From: Streptomyces purpureus
GTDB taxonomy: Bacteria; Actinomycetota; Actinomycetes; Streptomycetales; Streptomycetaceae
NCBI RefSeq assembly: GCF_014648195.1
Contig: NZ_BMQQ01000020.1
Span: forward strand, 62,001-126,000
Direction: 5' to 3'
Length of the DNA: 64,000 nucleotides
Shown here: piece by piece, positions 25,175-34,985 of the stretch
Layout: each line of letters opens with the position of its first letter
How positions within the stretch are numbered: position 1 is the first letter of the stretch
The notes under the pieces: generated by a model
Databases searched by the model: none
What the model was told of the DNA's origin: nothing
Seen by the model: the letters and a program-made list of their open reading frames with translations, nothing else
Program-made: the position numbers and the translations under genes

Positions 25175-26614
25175 TCAGCCCCCGAACGCCCCGGGGTGCA
25201 GCTGGTCACGCGTGGCGATGTACTGCTGGCGCACCGCCTGACCCACCGCCAGCTCCTCGCCCGGCTCGAATATCTGGGCTGCCGCGCCCTGCCACGCCGG
25301 CGGGATCTGCGGCGACAGCTTCCCCTGCGAGACACCCAGCGCCCAGGCGGCCTGCCGGGCCGCGCCGAGCGCCGCGTAGTCGGCCGGCTGGGGGACGACG
25401 ACCTGCGCCGCGAACACCGCCGGGGCGAGGGCCTGCACGGCGGGCAGCTCGGCGGCCGCGCCCAGCAGGAACACCCGGCGCACCTCCACCCCGCGCCCGC
25501 GCAGCACGTCCATCGCGTCGGCGAGCGAGCACAGCATGCCCTCGAACGCGGCCCGCGCCAGATGCTCCGGCTTCATCGACTCCCGGCGCAGCCCGCTCAG
25601 GGTGCCCGCGGTGTGCGGCAGCTGCGGCGTCCGCTCACCCTCCAGATAGGGCAGCAGCACCAGACCGGACGCGCCCGGCGTGGACTTCAGGGCCAGCGCG
25701 GACAGCTCGGCCAGGTCCTCGGTGCCGAGCATCTCGGCGGTGCCGCGCAGCGCCCGTACGGCATTGGAGGTGTGGACGACCGGCAGGTGCATACCGGTCG
25801 CGTCGGCGAACGAGGTGATCATGCCCTGCGGGTCGGCCAGCGCCCCGTGGTGCACGGCCATGACGGAACCGGACGCGCCCAGGGAGACGACCGCGTCACC
25901 GGCGCCGAGACCGAGGCCGAAGGCGGCCGCCATGGTCTCGCCGGTGCCGGCCGAGATCAGCAGTCCCTCGGGGGTGGTGCCGGCCGCCTCGGCGGGGCCG
26001 AGGACCTCCGGGAGTATCGCCTGATGGCCGAGGGCCAGTTCGACGAGGTCGGGCCGGTACGCGCCGGTGGCCGCCGACCAGTAGCCGGTGGCCGAGGCCG
26101 CGCCCCGGTCGGTGGTCCGCCGCACCGGACGGCCGAGCAGCTGCCACACCAGCCAGTCGTGCGGCTGCATCAGCAGGGCGATGCGCTGGGCCGCCTCGGG
26201 CTCGGTCCGGGCCAGCCAGCGCAGCTTCGCCACCGCCTGCGAGGCCTGCGGTACGGACCCCACGGCCTCGGCCCACGCCTGGCGGCCGCCGAAGCCCTCG
26301 ATGAGATCGGCCGCGGCGACCTGGGCCCGCTTGTCGTTGCCGACCAGCGCGGGCCGCACCAGCGCGCCCTGCGTGTCCAGCGGGACCAGTCCGTGCTGCT
26401 GGGCGGAGACGCCGATGGCCTGCACGCCTTCAAGCAGCCCGCCGGTGGCGGCCTCGCCCAGCGACAGCAGCCAGGCCTGCGGATCGACGTCGGTGGCCTT
26501 GGCCTCGACGGGGTGCGGGGCATAGCCCTGCCGCAGCACGGCACCCGTGTCCGCGTCACAGACGACGACGCGTGTGAACTCCGACGAACTGTCCAACCCG
26601 GCGACTATCCCCAT
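25175..26614 (-). CDS. xylB: Xylulokinase (FGGY carbohydrate kinase)
   Basis: The 479-aa protein has the FGGY-kinase start GIVAGLDSSSEFTRVVVCD (phosphate-1 loop), AIGVSAQQHGLVPLD (substrate-binding QQHG of xylulokinases), and in the second domain LGASGSVMAVH, VLLPYLEGERTPQ and RVFLLGAAAELPAVQAL. It phosphorylates D-xylulose to xylulose 5-phosphate. Usual length is about 480. No xylA lies nearby, so the unit is not a classical xyl operon. ATG at 26614. The YtxH-like gene ends 39 bp upstream in the same orientation. Confidence 0.88.
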   Translation of the reverse strand: MGIVAGLDSSSEFTRVVVCDADTGAVLRQGYAPHPVEAKATDVDPQAWLLSLGEAATGGLLEGVQAIGVSAQQHGLVPLDTQGALVRPALVGNDKRAQVAAADLIEGFGGRQAWAEAVGSVPQASQAVAKLRWLARTEPEAAQRIALLMQPHDWLVWQLLGRPVRRTTDRGAASATGYWSAATGAYRPDLVELALGHQAILPEVLGPAEAAGTTPEGLLISAGTGETMAAAFGLGLGAGDAVVSLGASGSVMAVHHGALADPQGMITSFADATGMHLPVVHTSNAVRALRGTAEMLGTEDLAELSALALKSTPGASGLVLLPYLEGERTPQLPHTAGTLSGLRRESMKPEHLARAAFEGMLCSLADAMDVLRGRGVEVRRVFLLGAAAELPAVQALAPAVFAAQVVVPQPADYAALGAARQAAWALGVSQGKLSPQIPPAWQGAAAQIFEPGEELAVGQAVRQQYIATRDQLHPGAFGG

Positions 26615-26653
26615 GGGTGAGGATTCTGCCGCACTCCTGGGCCGTCCGGGGCA

Positions 26654-26944
26654 TCAGGTGTTGCTCGTACCCCAGTCGTCATCCACGTCGCCCTGGCCGC
26701 GCTCACGCAGGGACCGGACCCGCTCGGAGACCGAGCCGGGCACCTTCTCACTCACGGCGTGGAAGGCCTTGCCCGCCACCTCACGGCCGGTCTGCGCGGC
26801 CGACTCGGCGGCGTTGCGCACGGCCGGGTTCTGGGAGAACTCGCGCGCGGACTTCTTCAACTGCTCGTAGCGCTCGCGCCCGGCCCGGGTGCCGATGACG
26901 TACCCGAGGGCCAGTCCGACGACGAATGTGAGCTTGTACCGCAT
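26654..26944 (-). CDS. YtxH domain small membrane protein
   Basis: The 96-aa protein starts with one glycine-rich helix (KLTFVVGLALGYVIGTRAGRERYEQLKK), the classic YtxH opening, followed by an amphipathic helix-rich tail with Ala/Glu/Arg repeats and an acidic C terminus (DVDDDWG). YtxH proteins are general-stress or envelope-associated and lack a known activity. I chose the ATG at 26944, which has GGGAAGG upstream; the GTG at 26953 overlaps that site. Confidence 0.75.
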   Translation of the reverse strand: MRYKLTFVVGLALGYVIGTRAGRERYEQLKKSAREFSQNPAVRNAAESAAQTGREVAGKAFHAVSEKVPGSVSERVRSLRERGQGDVDDDWGTSNT

Positions 26945-27133
26945 GGCAGCCACCCTTCCCTGGTGTCGGTGCAGGTGCAGGCCGCCTACCCGGCGGGGCC
27001 CGTGATCACCCGGCGTCTCGCCCTCGGCGATACCGATTGGCGGAGCACCCCCCTGCTTGCGCTAATGTATGTGTCGCAGCGAGCGAGCGCCGCCCGGGAC
27101 ACCCAGGTGGGTACGTTCGATGCAACGCAGCAA

Positions 27134-27206
27134 TCCCCTGTAGCTCAATTGGCAGAGCAGCCGGCTGTTAACCGGCAGGTTACTGGTTCGAGTCCAGTCG
27201 GGGGAG
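27134..27206 (+). tRNA. tRNA-Asn (GUU), copy 1
   Basis: A 73-nt cloverleaf: acceptor TCCCCTG pairs with CGGGGGA (one G-U), D-arm GCTC-GAGC, anticodon loop CTGTTAA with GTT, T-arm with GGTTCGAGTCC, discriminator G. No CCA is encoded. Confidence 0.95.
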
Positions 27207-27211
27207 CGCGA

Positions 27212-27284
27212 TCCCCTGTAGCTCAATTGGCAGAGCATTCGGCTGTTAACCGGAGGGTTGCTGGTTCGAGTCCAGCCGGGGGAG
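27212..27284 (+). tRNA. tRNA-Asn (GUU), copy 2
   Basis: A second 73-nt tRNA-Asn 5 bp after the first. It differs in the anticodon stem flank and the T-stem (GCTGG/CCAGC instead of ACTGG/CCAGT), changes that keep pairing. A strong hairpin follows directly. Confidence 0.95.
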
Positions 27285-27288
27285 CGGA

Positions 27289-27319
27289 AAGAAAGAGGAC
27301 CCTTAGGGTCCTCTTTCTT
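27289..27319 (+). terminator. Intrinsic terminator of the tRNA-Asn pair
   Basis: A perfect 14-bp stem (AAGAAAGAGGACCC with GGGTCCTCTTTCTT) and a TTA loop. The descending arm is T-rich, acting as the U-tract. Confidence 0.9.
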
Positions 27320-27451
27320 GTGTTCCGGGAACCGCAGGGCGCGTGGTGCGGTCCTCTTGGTCGTGCGTTGCCACCATCCGGAGCAGGAGATCGTATGAGC
27401 GGCTATGCTGCGGCAGACGGCGCGCACACATGTACGCGCCACGCCGTACAA

Positions 27452-27525
27452 GGGGCGGTAGCTCAGCCGGTTAGAGCAGCGGACTCATAATCCGTCGGCC
27501 GTGGGTTCGAGTCCCACCCGCCCCA
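27452..27525 (+). tRNA. tRNA with CAU anticodon (elongator Met or Ile2)
   Basis: A 74-nt cloverleaf: GGGGCGG pairs with CCGCCCC, D-loop AGCCGGTTAGA, anticodon loop CTCATAA (CAT), T-arm GTGGG-TTCGAGT-CCCAC, discriminator A. The perfect first acceptor pair excludes initiator tRNA. Elongator Met and lysidine-modified Ile2 cannot be separated with certainty by eye. Confidence 0.9.
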
Positions 27526-27570
27526 CCGCGTGTCGTGCATGCAGGAAGGTTTCCGCCTGACGCGACCAGG

Positions 27571-27619
27571 ATGCCCCCGGAGTGACGTACACCACGTACG
27601 ACACGCCGGGGGCATTTTT
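27571..27619 (+). terminator. Terminator after the CAU tRNA
   Basis: ATGCCCCCGG at 27571-27580 pairs with CCGGGGGCAT at 27606-27615, followed by a T run (27615-27619). The 25-nt loop contains a smaller dyad (CGTAC/GTACG). Confidence 0.8.
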
Positions 27620-27701
27620 CATGTCCGCCCGTCCGGAGGTGGTTCCGGGAGTGGAATGCGCCTCGGCCGCCGGAATTACGAATTCCGGCGGCCGGGTGGG
27701 A

Positions 27702-28115
<414 letters not shown>

Positions 28116-28162
28116 GTGGGGTCCTGTCCTCTCGTCCTTGCGGTACCTCATTGATAGCGCAC

Positions 28163-28186
28163 GATTCAGTTGTGCACAACTCAATC
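28163..28186. promoter_or_regulatory. OhrR operator
   Basis: GATT-C-AGTTGTG faces CACAACT-C-AATC: a 24-bp inverted repeat with a perfect 14-bp centre (AGTTGTGCACAACT). It lies midway between the divergent ohrA and ohrR starts (48 and 28 bp), so the OhrR repressor could control both. Confidence 0.8.
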
Positions 28187-28213
28187 GCGTGGATGTGACG
28201 TAGTCTGGGAACC

Positions 28214-28708
28214 ATGAAGACCACGCTCGGCACCGTGCGGGACGAGGACTTCCTCCGTCTCGACCACCAGATCTGCTTCTCCCTGCACGCCGCCACCCGC
28301 GCCTTCAACGGCGTCTACCGCGGCGCGCTCAAGGAGCTGGGCCTCACCTATCCGCAGTACCTGGTGATGCTGGTGCTCTGGGAACACGGCGAACTGCCGG
28401 TCAAGAAGATCGGCGAGCACCTCCGGCTCGACTCCGGCACCCTCTCCCCGCTCCTCAAACGGCTGGAAGCGGCCGGATACGTCGAGCGCCGCCGCAGCGC
28501 CGAGGACGAGCGCTCCGTCACCGCCCGCGCCACCGACGCCGGAACGGAACTGCGCGAGCGCGCGCTCGGCGTACCGCGCCGGATCGCCCTGGCCACCGGC
28601 CTCTCCCTGGAGGAGATCCGCGACCTGCGCGAGCAGCTCGCCGCTCTGTCCGCCCGGCTGGACGCCGTCGACCCGGACCTCCTCGAAGGCACCTGCGCGA
28701 CGGACTGA
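28214..28708 (+). CDS. ohrR: OhrR, MarR-family peroxide-sensing repressor
   Basis: The 164-aa winged-helix protein has the reactive Cys21 in LDHQICFSLHAATR, the sensor position of OhrR, and a second Cys in the C-terminal GTCATD that may serve as resolving cysteine. The wing motif ERRRSAEDERSV and helix GTLSPLLKRLEAAGYV are typical. Organic peroxides oxidise Cys21 and release DNA. It is divergent from ohrA across the palindrome at 28163-28186. Confidence 0.92.
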   Translation: MKTTLGTVRDEDFLRLDHQICFSLHAATRAFNGVYRGALKELGLTYPQYLVMLVLWEHGELPVKKIGEHLRLDSGTLSPLLKRLEAAGYVERRRSAEDERSVTARATDAGTELRERALGVPRRIALATGLSLEEIRDLREQLAALSARLDAVDPDLLEGTCATD

Positions 28709-28720
28709 CCCCGGACCGAA

Positions 28721-28764
28721 ATGACACAGCGCCCCTCCCGAGGGAGGGGCGCCGACCTGTGTCA
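28721..28764. terminator. Bidirectional terminator between ohrR and the MFS operon
   Basis: Nested stems: outer ATGACACAG with CTGTGTCAT, inner CGCCCCTCC with GGAGGGGCG. The site sits between convergent genes. Confidence 0.85.
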
Positions 28765-28778
28765 TCCGGGAAGCGCGG

Positions 28779-30272
28779 TCAGTGCGACGCGGAGGTGATC
28801 CTCGGGACCCGGCGCAGCAGTACGGCCACCAGCACCGCCGTCACCAGCGCGAACCCGGCGCTCAGCGCGGCCGCCGACTGCAGCCCAGCCGTGAACGCCT
28901 CCCGCGCCACCGCCGCGAGCCCCGCGTCACCGGCCGACACCGCCGCCCCCAGCGTGTCCCGCGCCCCGGCCGGGGCGTCCGCCGGCATCCGGCCCCGGTA
29001 GACGGCGACCGCGACACTGCCGGTCACCGCGATGCCCAGGGCAAGCCCCAGGTCGTACGCCGTCTGCCCGGTCGCCGCCGCCGCGCCCGCCTTCCGCGCC
29101 GGCGCCGCGCCGACCGCCAGGGCCGTGCCCAGCACGCTGATCGGAGCCACCCCGAACATGATCACGGTCAGCCCGAGAGAGGCGACGGCCACCCCCTCGG
29201 ACAGGGCCAGCGCCGCGTACCCGGCCAGCGACACGAGCAGCCCGCCGACCAGCACGTACGCGGGCCGTATCCGCCGGGCGAGTACCGGTGTCAGCTGGGA
29301 GCCGGCGACCAGCCCCGCCGCCCCCGGCAGTAGCCACAGCCCCGCCTGGAGCGGCGACTGCCCGGCCACCCCCTGGAGGTACTGCGGCACCAGATACTCC
29401 ACACCGTTGAGCGCGGTCATCCCCAGCAGCAGCGCCAGCAGCGCCCCGGTGAAGGTCCGGTCCCGGAAGAGCCGCAGATCCAGCAGCGGGGCCGCGAGCC
29501 GGTTCTGGCGCCGGACGAAGACAGCCGCGAACAGCGCCCCGAACGCGAAGGCGACCCCCGCCGACGCGCCCGGCCCGTGCGAGGCCAGCGACTTGACCCC
29601 GTACACCACCGGCAGGACGGCCAGCAGGAACAGCGCCACGCTCGCCACATCCAGCCGACCCGCCGCCGGATCGCGGTACTCGGGCAGCAGCGCCGGGGCC
29701 GTGACCAGCGCGACCAGCATGACCGGCACCCCGATCAGGAACACCGACCCCCACCACCACACCGCCAGCAGCATCCCGCCGATCACCGGGCCGATCGCCA
29801 GACCCACCGACAGGGCGGTCACCCACATCGCGAGGGCGGTGGCCCGCTGCCGGGGATCGGCGAACAGCTGGCTGATCAGCGCCAGGGTGGAAGGCAGCAC
29901 GGCGGCCCCGGCGACACCGAGCAGGGCGCGGGCCACGATCAGCACCTCCGGTCCCGGGGCGTACGCGGCGACCAGCGAGGCCACGACGAACCCGGCCGAA
30001 CCCGCCATCAGCAGCCTGCGGCGGCCCAGCCGGTCGCCGAGCGTACCCATGATCACCAGCGTGCCGGCGGTCAGGAAGCCGTAGATGTCGGTCGTCCACA
30101 GCAACTGCGCGCTGCTGGGCCGCAGATCGGCCGCGAGATACGGGGTGGCGAGCCACAGAACCCCCAGATCGGCGGTCATCAGGGACACCGGCAGCAGCAG
30201 GACCGCCAGACCCAGCCACTGCCGGGCACCGGCCCGCGCGGGCGCCGCGGGAGACGTCTCGGTGAGCGTCAT
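28779..30272 (-). CDS. MFS drug exporter (DHA2-type, 14 helices)
   Basis: The 497-aa protein has about 14 membrane segments. Motif A appears as GTLGDRLGRRRLLMAG (loop 2-3), motif C as ALSVGLAIGPVIGG (helix 5), and WTTDIYGFLTAG in helix 2 fits the EmrB/SmvA/LfrA drug:proton antiporter group. It likely exports a toxic or secondary metabolite. The ATG overlaps the stop of the upstream oxidoreductase frame (ATGA), so translation was coupled; that gene carries a frameshift, but its downstream frame still ends at this junction. It is the last gene of the SDR-oxidoreductase-MFS unit. Confidence 0.88.
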   Translation of the reverse strand: MTLTETSPAAPARAGARQWLGLAVLLLPVSLMTADLGVLWLATPYLAADLRPSSAQLLWTTDIYGFLTAGTLVIMGTLGDRLGRRRLLMAGSAGFVVASLVAAYAPGPEVLIVARALLGVAGAAVLPSTLALISQLFADPRQRATALAMWVTALSVGLAIGPVIGGMLLAVWWWGSVFLIGVPVMLVALVTAPALLPEYRDPAAGRLDVASVALFLLAVLPVVYGVKSLASHGPGASAGVAFAFGALFAAVFVRRQNRLAAPLLDLRLFRDRTFTGALLALLLGMTALNGVEYLVPQYLQGVAGQSPLQAGLWLLPGAAGLVAGSQLTPVLARRIRPAYVLVGGLLVSLAGYAALALSEGVAVASLGLTVIMFGVAPISVLGTALAVGAAPARKAGAAAATGQTAYDLGLALGIAVTGSVAVAVYRGRMPADAPAGARDTLGAAVSAGDAGLAAVAREAFTAGLQSAAALSAGFALVTAVLVAVLLRRVPRITSASH

Positions 30273-30857
30273 GGCGTCACCGCCTCCTCGGCCGCCGCCA
30301 GAATCTCCCGCACCCGCGCGGGGCGCAGGTCACGGGGGACACCGGAGAGTTCGGTGCCGTACAGCAGCCGGACCGACACGTCCTCGATGCCGCAGAACTC
30401 CGCGATCGCCCGCAGCGGACGCTCCGCCGTACCGCCAAGGCCCAGCTCCTCGATCCCCTCCGCGGTGCCGCCCGTCAGACCGAGCCACCGCATCCGGCGG
30501 CCCGCCAGCCGGGGCCTGGCGGCCGTAGGCGAAGCCGTAGTTCCACACCCGGTCGATCCAGCCCTTCAGGATCGCCGGCGGGGCCCACCACCACACCGGG
30601 AAGACGACCACGATGTCGTCGGCGGCGAGGATCCGGTCCATGTGGGCGTGGACCTCGGGGGAGTAACGCTTCTCGCGGTCCTCCCAGTCCGGTTCGTCGA
30701 CCGGGGTGAGCCGCGGGTCGAACCCCTCGGCGTACAGGTCGAGGAGGTCGACGGTCCCGCCCCCGGCCTTCAGCCGGGCATGGAGGTGATCGGCGACCTG
30801 CGCGGTGAGCGAGTCGGCGCGCGGGTGGGCCACCACCAGCAGCGTGTGCATGGTCAT
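30269..30857 (-). pseudogene. NAD(P)H quinone oxidoreductase (flavodoxin-like fold) with a frameshift
   Basis: The first part (from ATG 30857) reads MHTLLVVAHPRADSLTAQVA, VVFPVWWWAPPAILKGWIDR and VWNYGFAYGRQ, typical of the MdaB/KefF/YwrO NAD(P)H dehydrogenase family. At the G run 30511-30514 the frame breaks; the expected RLAGRRMRWLGLTGGT continues in another frame to the stop at 30269. The span of 589 nt is one base more than the 588 expected for a 195-aa enzyme, so one base is in excess. This is a real pseudogene or a sequencing error in a short G run. Both neighbours are intact and translationally adjacent, which makes an error plausible. Confidence 0.75.
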
Positions 30858-30871
30858 CGTGTCGCCCCCGC

Positions 30872-31621
<750 letters not shown>

Positions 31622-31682
31622 CACGTTCTCCCTCGGTGGTGGTGGTTCTTCGGGGTGCTGGGAAGACCATCCGCCGCCGGTG

Positions 31683-31721
31683 TTCGGGTCCTGCTCGGGT
31701 CTCGTTCGGGGCCCGTTCGGG
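31683..31721. promoter_or_regulatory. Four 11-bp-phased direct repeats, candidate SARP operator
   Basis: TTCGGG at 31683, CTCGGG at 31694, TTCGGG at 31705 and TTCGGG at 31716 are spaced exactly 11 bp apart, one helical turn. Direct repeats with 11-bp period are the binding signature of OmpR-like SARP activators. The array lies between the SARP gene and the SDR operon. The extended unit is about GTTCGGGnC. Confidence 0.75.
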
Positions 31722-31773
31722 CTGGTGACCGCGCGCACGGAGAGACAGAAGGGCGACGGGATACCGTGAGCCC

Positions 31774-34700
31774 ATGCGATTCGGGGTGCTGGGGGAGACA
31801 TCCGTACGGACCGACGACGGACACGACGTCCGGGTCCCGGAACGAAAGGTCCGCGTCCTGCTGGCGTCCCTGCTCGCCCGGGCCGGCCGGCCCGTCGCCA
31901 CCCACCACCTCATCGACGACCTGTGGGGCGACGAACCCCCCGGCAACCCCCAGCGCGCCCTCCAGGCCAAGGTCTCCCAGCTGCGCCGCGTCCTCGCCGA
32001 CGCCGAACCCGGCGGACGCGACCTTGTCGTCTCCCGCGCCCCCGGCTACCTCCTCGACGTACCCGACGGCGCCCTGGACGCCCACCGCTTCACCGCACTC
32101 GCCGAACAGGCCCGCCGCGAGCCCCGGCCCCACGCCCGGGCCGCGCTGTTCACCCAGGCACTGGAGCTGTGGCGCGGACCCGCCTTCGCCGACGTCACCG
32201 ACCAGCCCTTCGCCCGGGCCGCCGCGACCCGCCTCGAAGAAGACCGGCTCGTCGTCCGCGAAGAACAGGCCGAAGCCCGCCTCGACGCCGGCGAACACGC
32301 CCAACTCGCCGGCGAACTGGCCGAACTCGTCACCCTCCACCCCCTGCGCGAACGACTCCGCTCCGTCCACCTGCGCGCGCTCTACCACTCAGGCCGCCAG
32401 CACGAGGCACTCGCCGGATACGAAGACCTGCGCGCCCGCCTCGCCGACGAACTCGGCCTCGACCCCAGCCCCGAACTCGCCGCCCTGCACAGCGCCCTCC
32501 TGCGCCAGGAACTGCCCCCCGCCCACCCCGAGCCGCACCACCCCCCGGCACCCCCGCGCACCAACCTCCCCACCCCGCTCAGCGAAACCATCGGCCGCGA
32601 CGACGCCGTCACCGAACTCCTCACCCTCCTCGGCACCCGGCGCCTGGTCACCCTCACCGGACCCGGCGGCGTCGGCAAGACCCGGCTCGCCGTCGAAACC
32701 GCCGGACGGCTCCACCACGCCTTCCCCGACGGCGTCTGGCTCGTCGAACTGGCCGGAGCCGGCGGCGAACTGGCCGAAGTCGTCGCCGCCGCACTCCACC
32801 TGCGCGACGACGGCGTCTGGGGCGTACACCCCGAAGGACCGCCCGACGCCGCCCGCCACCTCGCCGACGTCCTGCGCGACCACCGCACCCTGCTCGTCCT
32901 CGACAACTGCGAACACGTCGTCGACGAAGCCGCCGCCCTCACCGAACTGCTCCTGCGGACCGCACCCGGCCTCGTCGTCCTGACCACCAGCCAGGAACCC
33001 CTCGCCCTCGCCGGTGAAACCCTGTGGCCCGTACCCCCGCTCACCGACGAAGCAGCCGTCGCCCTCTTCACCCGCCGCGCCGCGGCCACCGCCCCAGGCT
33101 TCACCCTCGACCACGACAACAAAGCCGCCGTGGCAGGAATCTGCCGCCGCCTCGACGGCATCCCCCTCGCCCTCGAACTGGCCGCCACCCGCGTCCGCGC
33201 CCTCGGCGTACACCAACTCCTGGAACGGCTCGACGACCGCTTCCGGCTGCTCAACGCCGGCCACCGCGGCGCACCCGCCCGCCAGCAGACCCTCCGCGCC
33301 ATGATCGACTGGAGCTGGGAGCTGCTCGGCGACCCCGAACGGGCCGTACTGCGCCGCCTCGCCGTCCACGCCGAAGGCTGCACCCTTCAGGCGGCCGAAG
33401 ACGTCTGCGCCGGTGCCGGCGTCGCCGCCGAGGACGTCCTCGACCTGCTCGTACGCCTCGTCGACCGCTCCCTGGTCGTCGCCGTGGACGGACCCGCCGG
33501 GCCCCGCTACCGGCTCCTCGAATCCGTCGCCGCCTACTGCGCCGAGCGGCTGCGCGAAGCCGGCGAGACCGACGCCGTACGGGCCCGGCACCTCACCCAC
33601 CACCTCGCCCTCGCCGAACGCGCCGCACCCGAACTACGCGCCGGCGCCCAGCGCACCTGGCTGACCCGGCTCGACACCGAGAGCGCCAACCTGCGCCTCG
33701 CCCTCGACTCCGCCCTCGAACACGGCGCCCACGAGCAGGCCCTCCGGCTCGTGGACGCACTCGCCTGGTACTGGATCCTGCGCGGCCGCCTCGGCGAGGC
33801 CCGACGCTCCACGGCGGCCGCGCTCGCCCTGCCCGGCACCAGCCCCCTCCGGCCCCGCGTCGCCACCTGGCACGTCGGCATCACCGTCATGACCGGCGAC
33901 GGCACCGACCGCACACGACGCATCCAGCACGCCCTCGACACCCGCCCGCACGACGACGACAAAGGCAGGACCTGGGCCCGCTGGTTCCTCGCCCACGCCC
34001 TGTGCGGCACCGGCGACCTCACCGAAGGCGAGGAGCTGACCGCACTCGCCCTGGACGGCTTCCGAACCCAGGGCGACCGATGGGGCGAAGCGGCGGCCCT
34101 CGCCGACCGCGCCGTACAGCGCCTCCTCAAAGGCGACCTGACCGGCGCCGAGACCGACGCCGCCCGCAGCGCCGAACTCTTCGGCCAACTCGGCGACGCG
34201 TGCAGCGGACTCTGGTCCGTCCACCCCCTGGCATCCATCGCCGAAATCCACGCCGACTACACACGCGCCGCACGCCTCAAACGGGCCGCCCTGGACACCG
34301 CGCAGACCTTCGGCCTCTCCACCCAGGCCGCCGACCTCCTCTCCGGCCTCGGCCGCACCGCCCTGCTCACCGGAGACCTCGCCGAAAGCCGCACGTACCA
34401 CCAACGGTCCCGCGAGCGCGCCGCCGAACTCGGCTTCCGCGCCGGCGAGATCAACGCCGTACTCGGACTCGGCCTCGGCGCCCGCCGCGAAGGACTCCTC
34501 ACCGAGGCCGAAACCCACCTGCGGGCCGTCCTCGACTGGCACCGCCTGGTCGGCCTGGACGGCGCCAACGCACTCATCCTCGCCGAACTCGGCTTCGTCG
34601 CCGAGCTCCGCGGCGACGTGCCCGGCGCCCTCGACCTCCACACCCAGGGCTACGAGACCGCCGTCGCCACCGGCGACCCCCGGGCCGTCGCCCTCGCCCT

Positions 34701-34965
34701 GGAAGGCCTCGCCTGCGCCCACGCCGCCGCCTCCCCCGCCCGCACCGCCCTCCTGCTGGGCACGGCGGACGCCCTGCGCGCCGCGACCGGCGCCCCGCTG
34801 CCCCCGGCCGAACGGGCCGACGTGGACCGCGCCCAGACCCGGGCCCGCGACGCCCTCGGCGAGACCGCCTACGCGGCGGCGTTCACCCGCGGCCGCACGC
34901 TCCCGGCAGCCCAGGCGCTCACCGCAGAGATCCCGGAGGGCCGACCACTCACCACACAGCGGTAG
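31774..34965 (+). CDS. Large SARP/AfsR-type regulator (wHTH-BTAD-NB-ARC-TPR)
   Basis: The 1063-aa protein has an N-terminal OmpR-type winged helix (KVRVLLASLLARAGRPVATHHLIDDLWG, about 25-52), a bacterial transcriptional activation domain to about 250 (GYEDLRARLADELGLDPSPEL), a STAND ATPase with Walker A GPGGVGKT at 296-303, LLVLDNCEH as Walker B and GIPLALELAATRVRAL, then a helical TPR-like C terminus with Ala-rich repeats. This is the AfsR layout. Such proteins activate linked biosynthetic or export genes, gated by ATP and ligand or partner binding. The 11-bp direct repeats in the shared promoter region make the divergent SDR operon and itself likely targets. No strong ribosome site is visible. 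Confidence 0.9.
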   Translation: MRFGVLGETSVRTDDGHDVRVPERKVRVLLASLLARAGRPVATHHLIDDLWGDEPPGNPQRALQAKVSQLRRVLADAEPGGRDLVVSRAPGYLLDVPDGALDAHRFTALAEQARREPRPHARAALFTQALELWRGPAFADVTDQPFARAAATRLEEDRLVVREEQAEARLDAGEHAQLAGELAELVTLHPLRERLRSVHLRALYHSGRQHEALAGYEDLRARLADELGLDPSPELAALHSALLRQELPPAHPEPHHPPAPPRTNLPTPLSETIGRDDAVTELLTLLGTRRLVTLTGPGGVGKTRLAVETAGRLHHAFPDGVWLVELAGAGGELAEVVAAALHLRDDGVWGVHPEGPPDAARHLADVLRDHRTLLVLDNCEHVVDEAAALTELLLRTAPGLVVLTTSQEPLALAGETLWPVPPLTDEAAVALFTRRAAATAPGFTLDHDNKAAVAGICRRLDGIPLALELAATRVRALGVHQLLERLDDRFRLLNAGHRGAPARQQTLRAMIDWSWELLGDPERAVLRRLAVHAEGCTLQAAEDVCAGAGVAAEDVLDLLVRLVDRSLVVAVDGPAGPRYRLLESVAAYCAERLREAGETDAVRARHLTHHLALAERAAPELRAGAQRTWLTRLDTESANLRLALDSALEHGAHEQALRLVDALAWYWILRGRLGEARRSTAAALALPGTSPLRPRVATWHVGITVMTGDGTDRTRRIQHALDTRPHDDDKGRTWARWFLAHALCGTGDLTEGEELTALALDGFRTQGDRWGEAAALADRAVQRLLKGDLTGAETDAARSAELFGQLGDACSGLWSVHPLASIAEIHADYTRAARLKRAALDTAQTFGLSTQAADLLSGLGRTALLTGDLAESRTYHQRSRERAAELGFRAGEINAVLGLGLGARREGLLTEAETHLRAVLDWHRLVGLDGANALILAELGFVAELRGDVPGALDLHTQGYETAVATGDPRAVALALEGLACAHAAASPARTALLLGTADALRAATGAPLPPAERADVDRAQTRARDALGETAYAAAFTRGRTLPAAQALTAEIPEGRPLTTQR

Positions 34966-34985
34966 CCGGCCCTCCAAGCCAACGG

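Noticed and set aside
21370..25241. Long plus-strand open frames opposite the second ABC pair
   Set aside because: His/Arg-rich translations typical of shadows of high-GC genes.
27037..27068. TTGGCG and TAATGT as the promoter of the tRNA-Asn pair
   Set aside because: The spacer is 20 bp, too long for a confident call, so it is not listed as a feature.
27134..27284. Duplicated tRNA-Asn as a possible integration attachment site
   Set aside because: No integrase, no flanking partial tRNA copy beyond the tandem pair; the duplication looks like an ordinary tRNA operon.
31622..31773. Riboswitch or attenuator in the SARP/SDR gap
   Set aside because: No stable nested hairpins with a terminator form were seen; the direct repeats explain the structure better.
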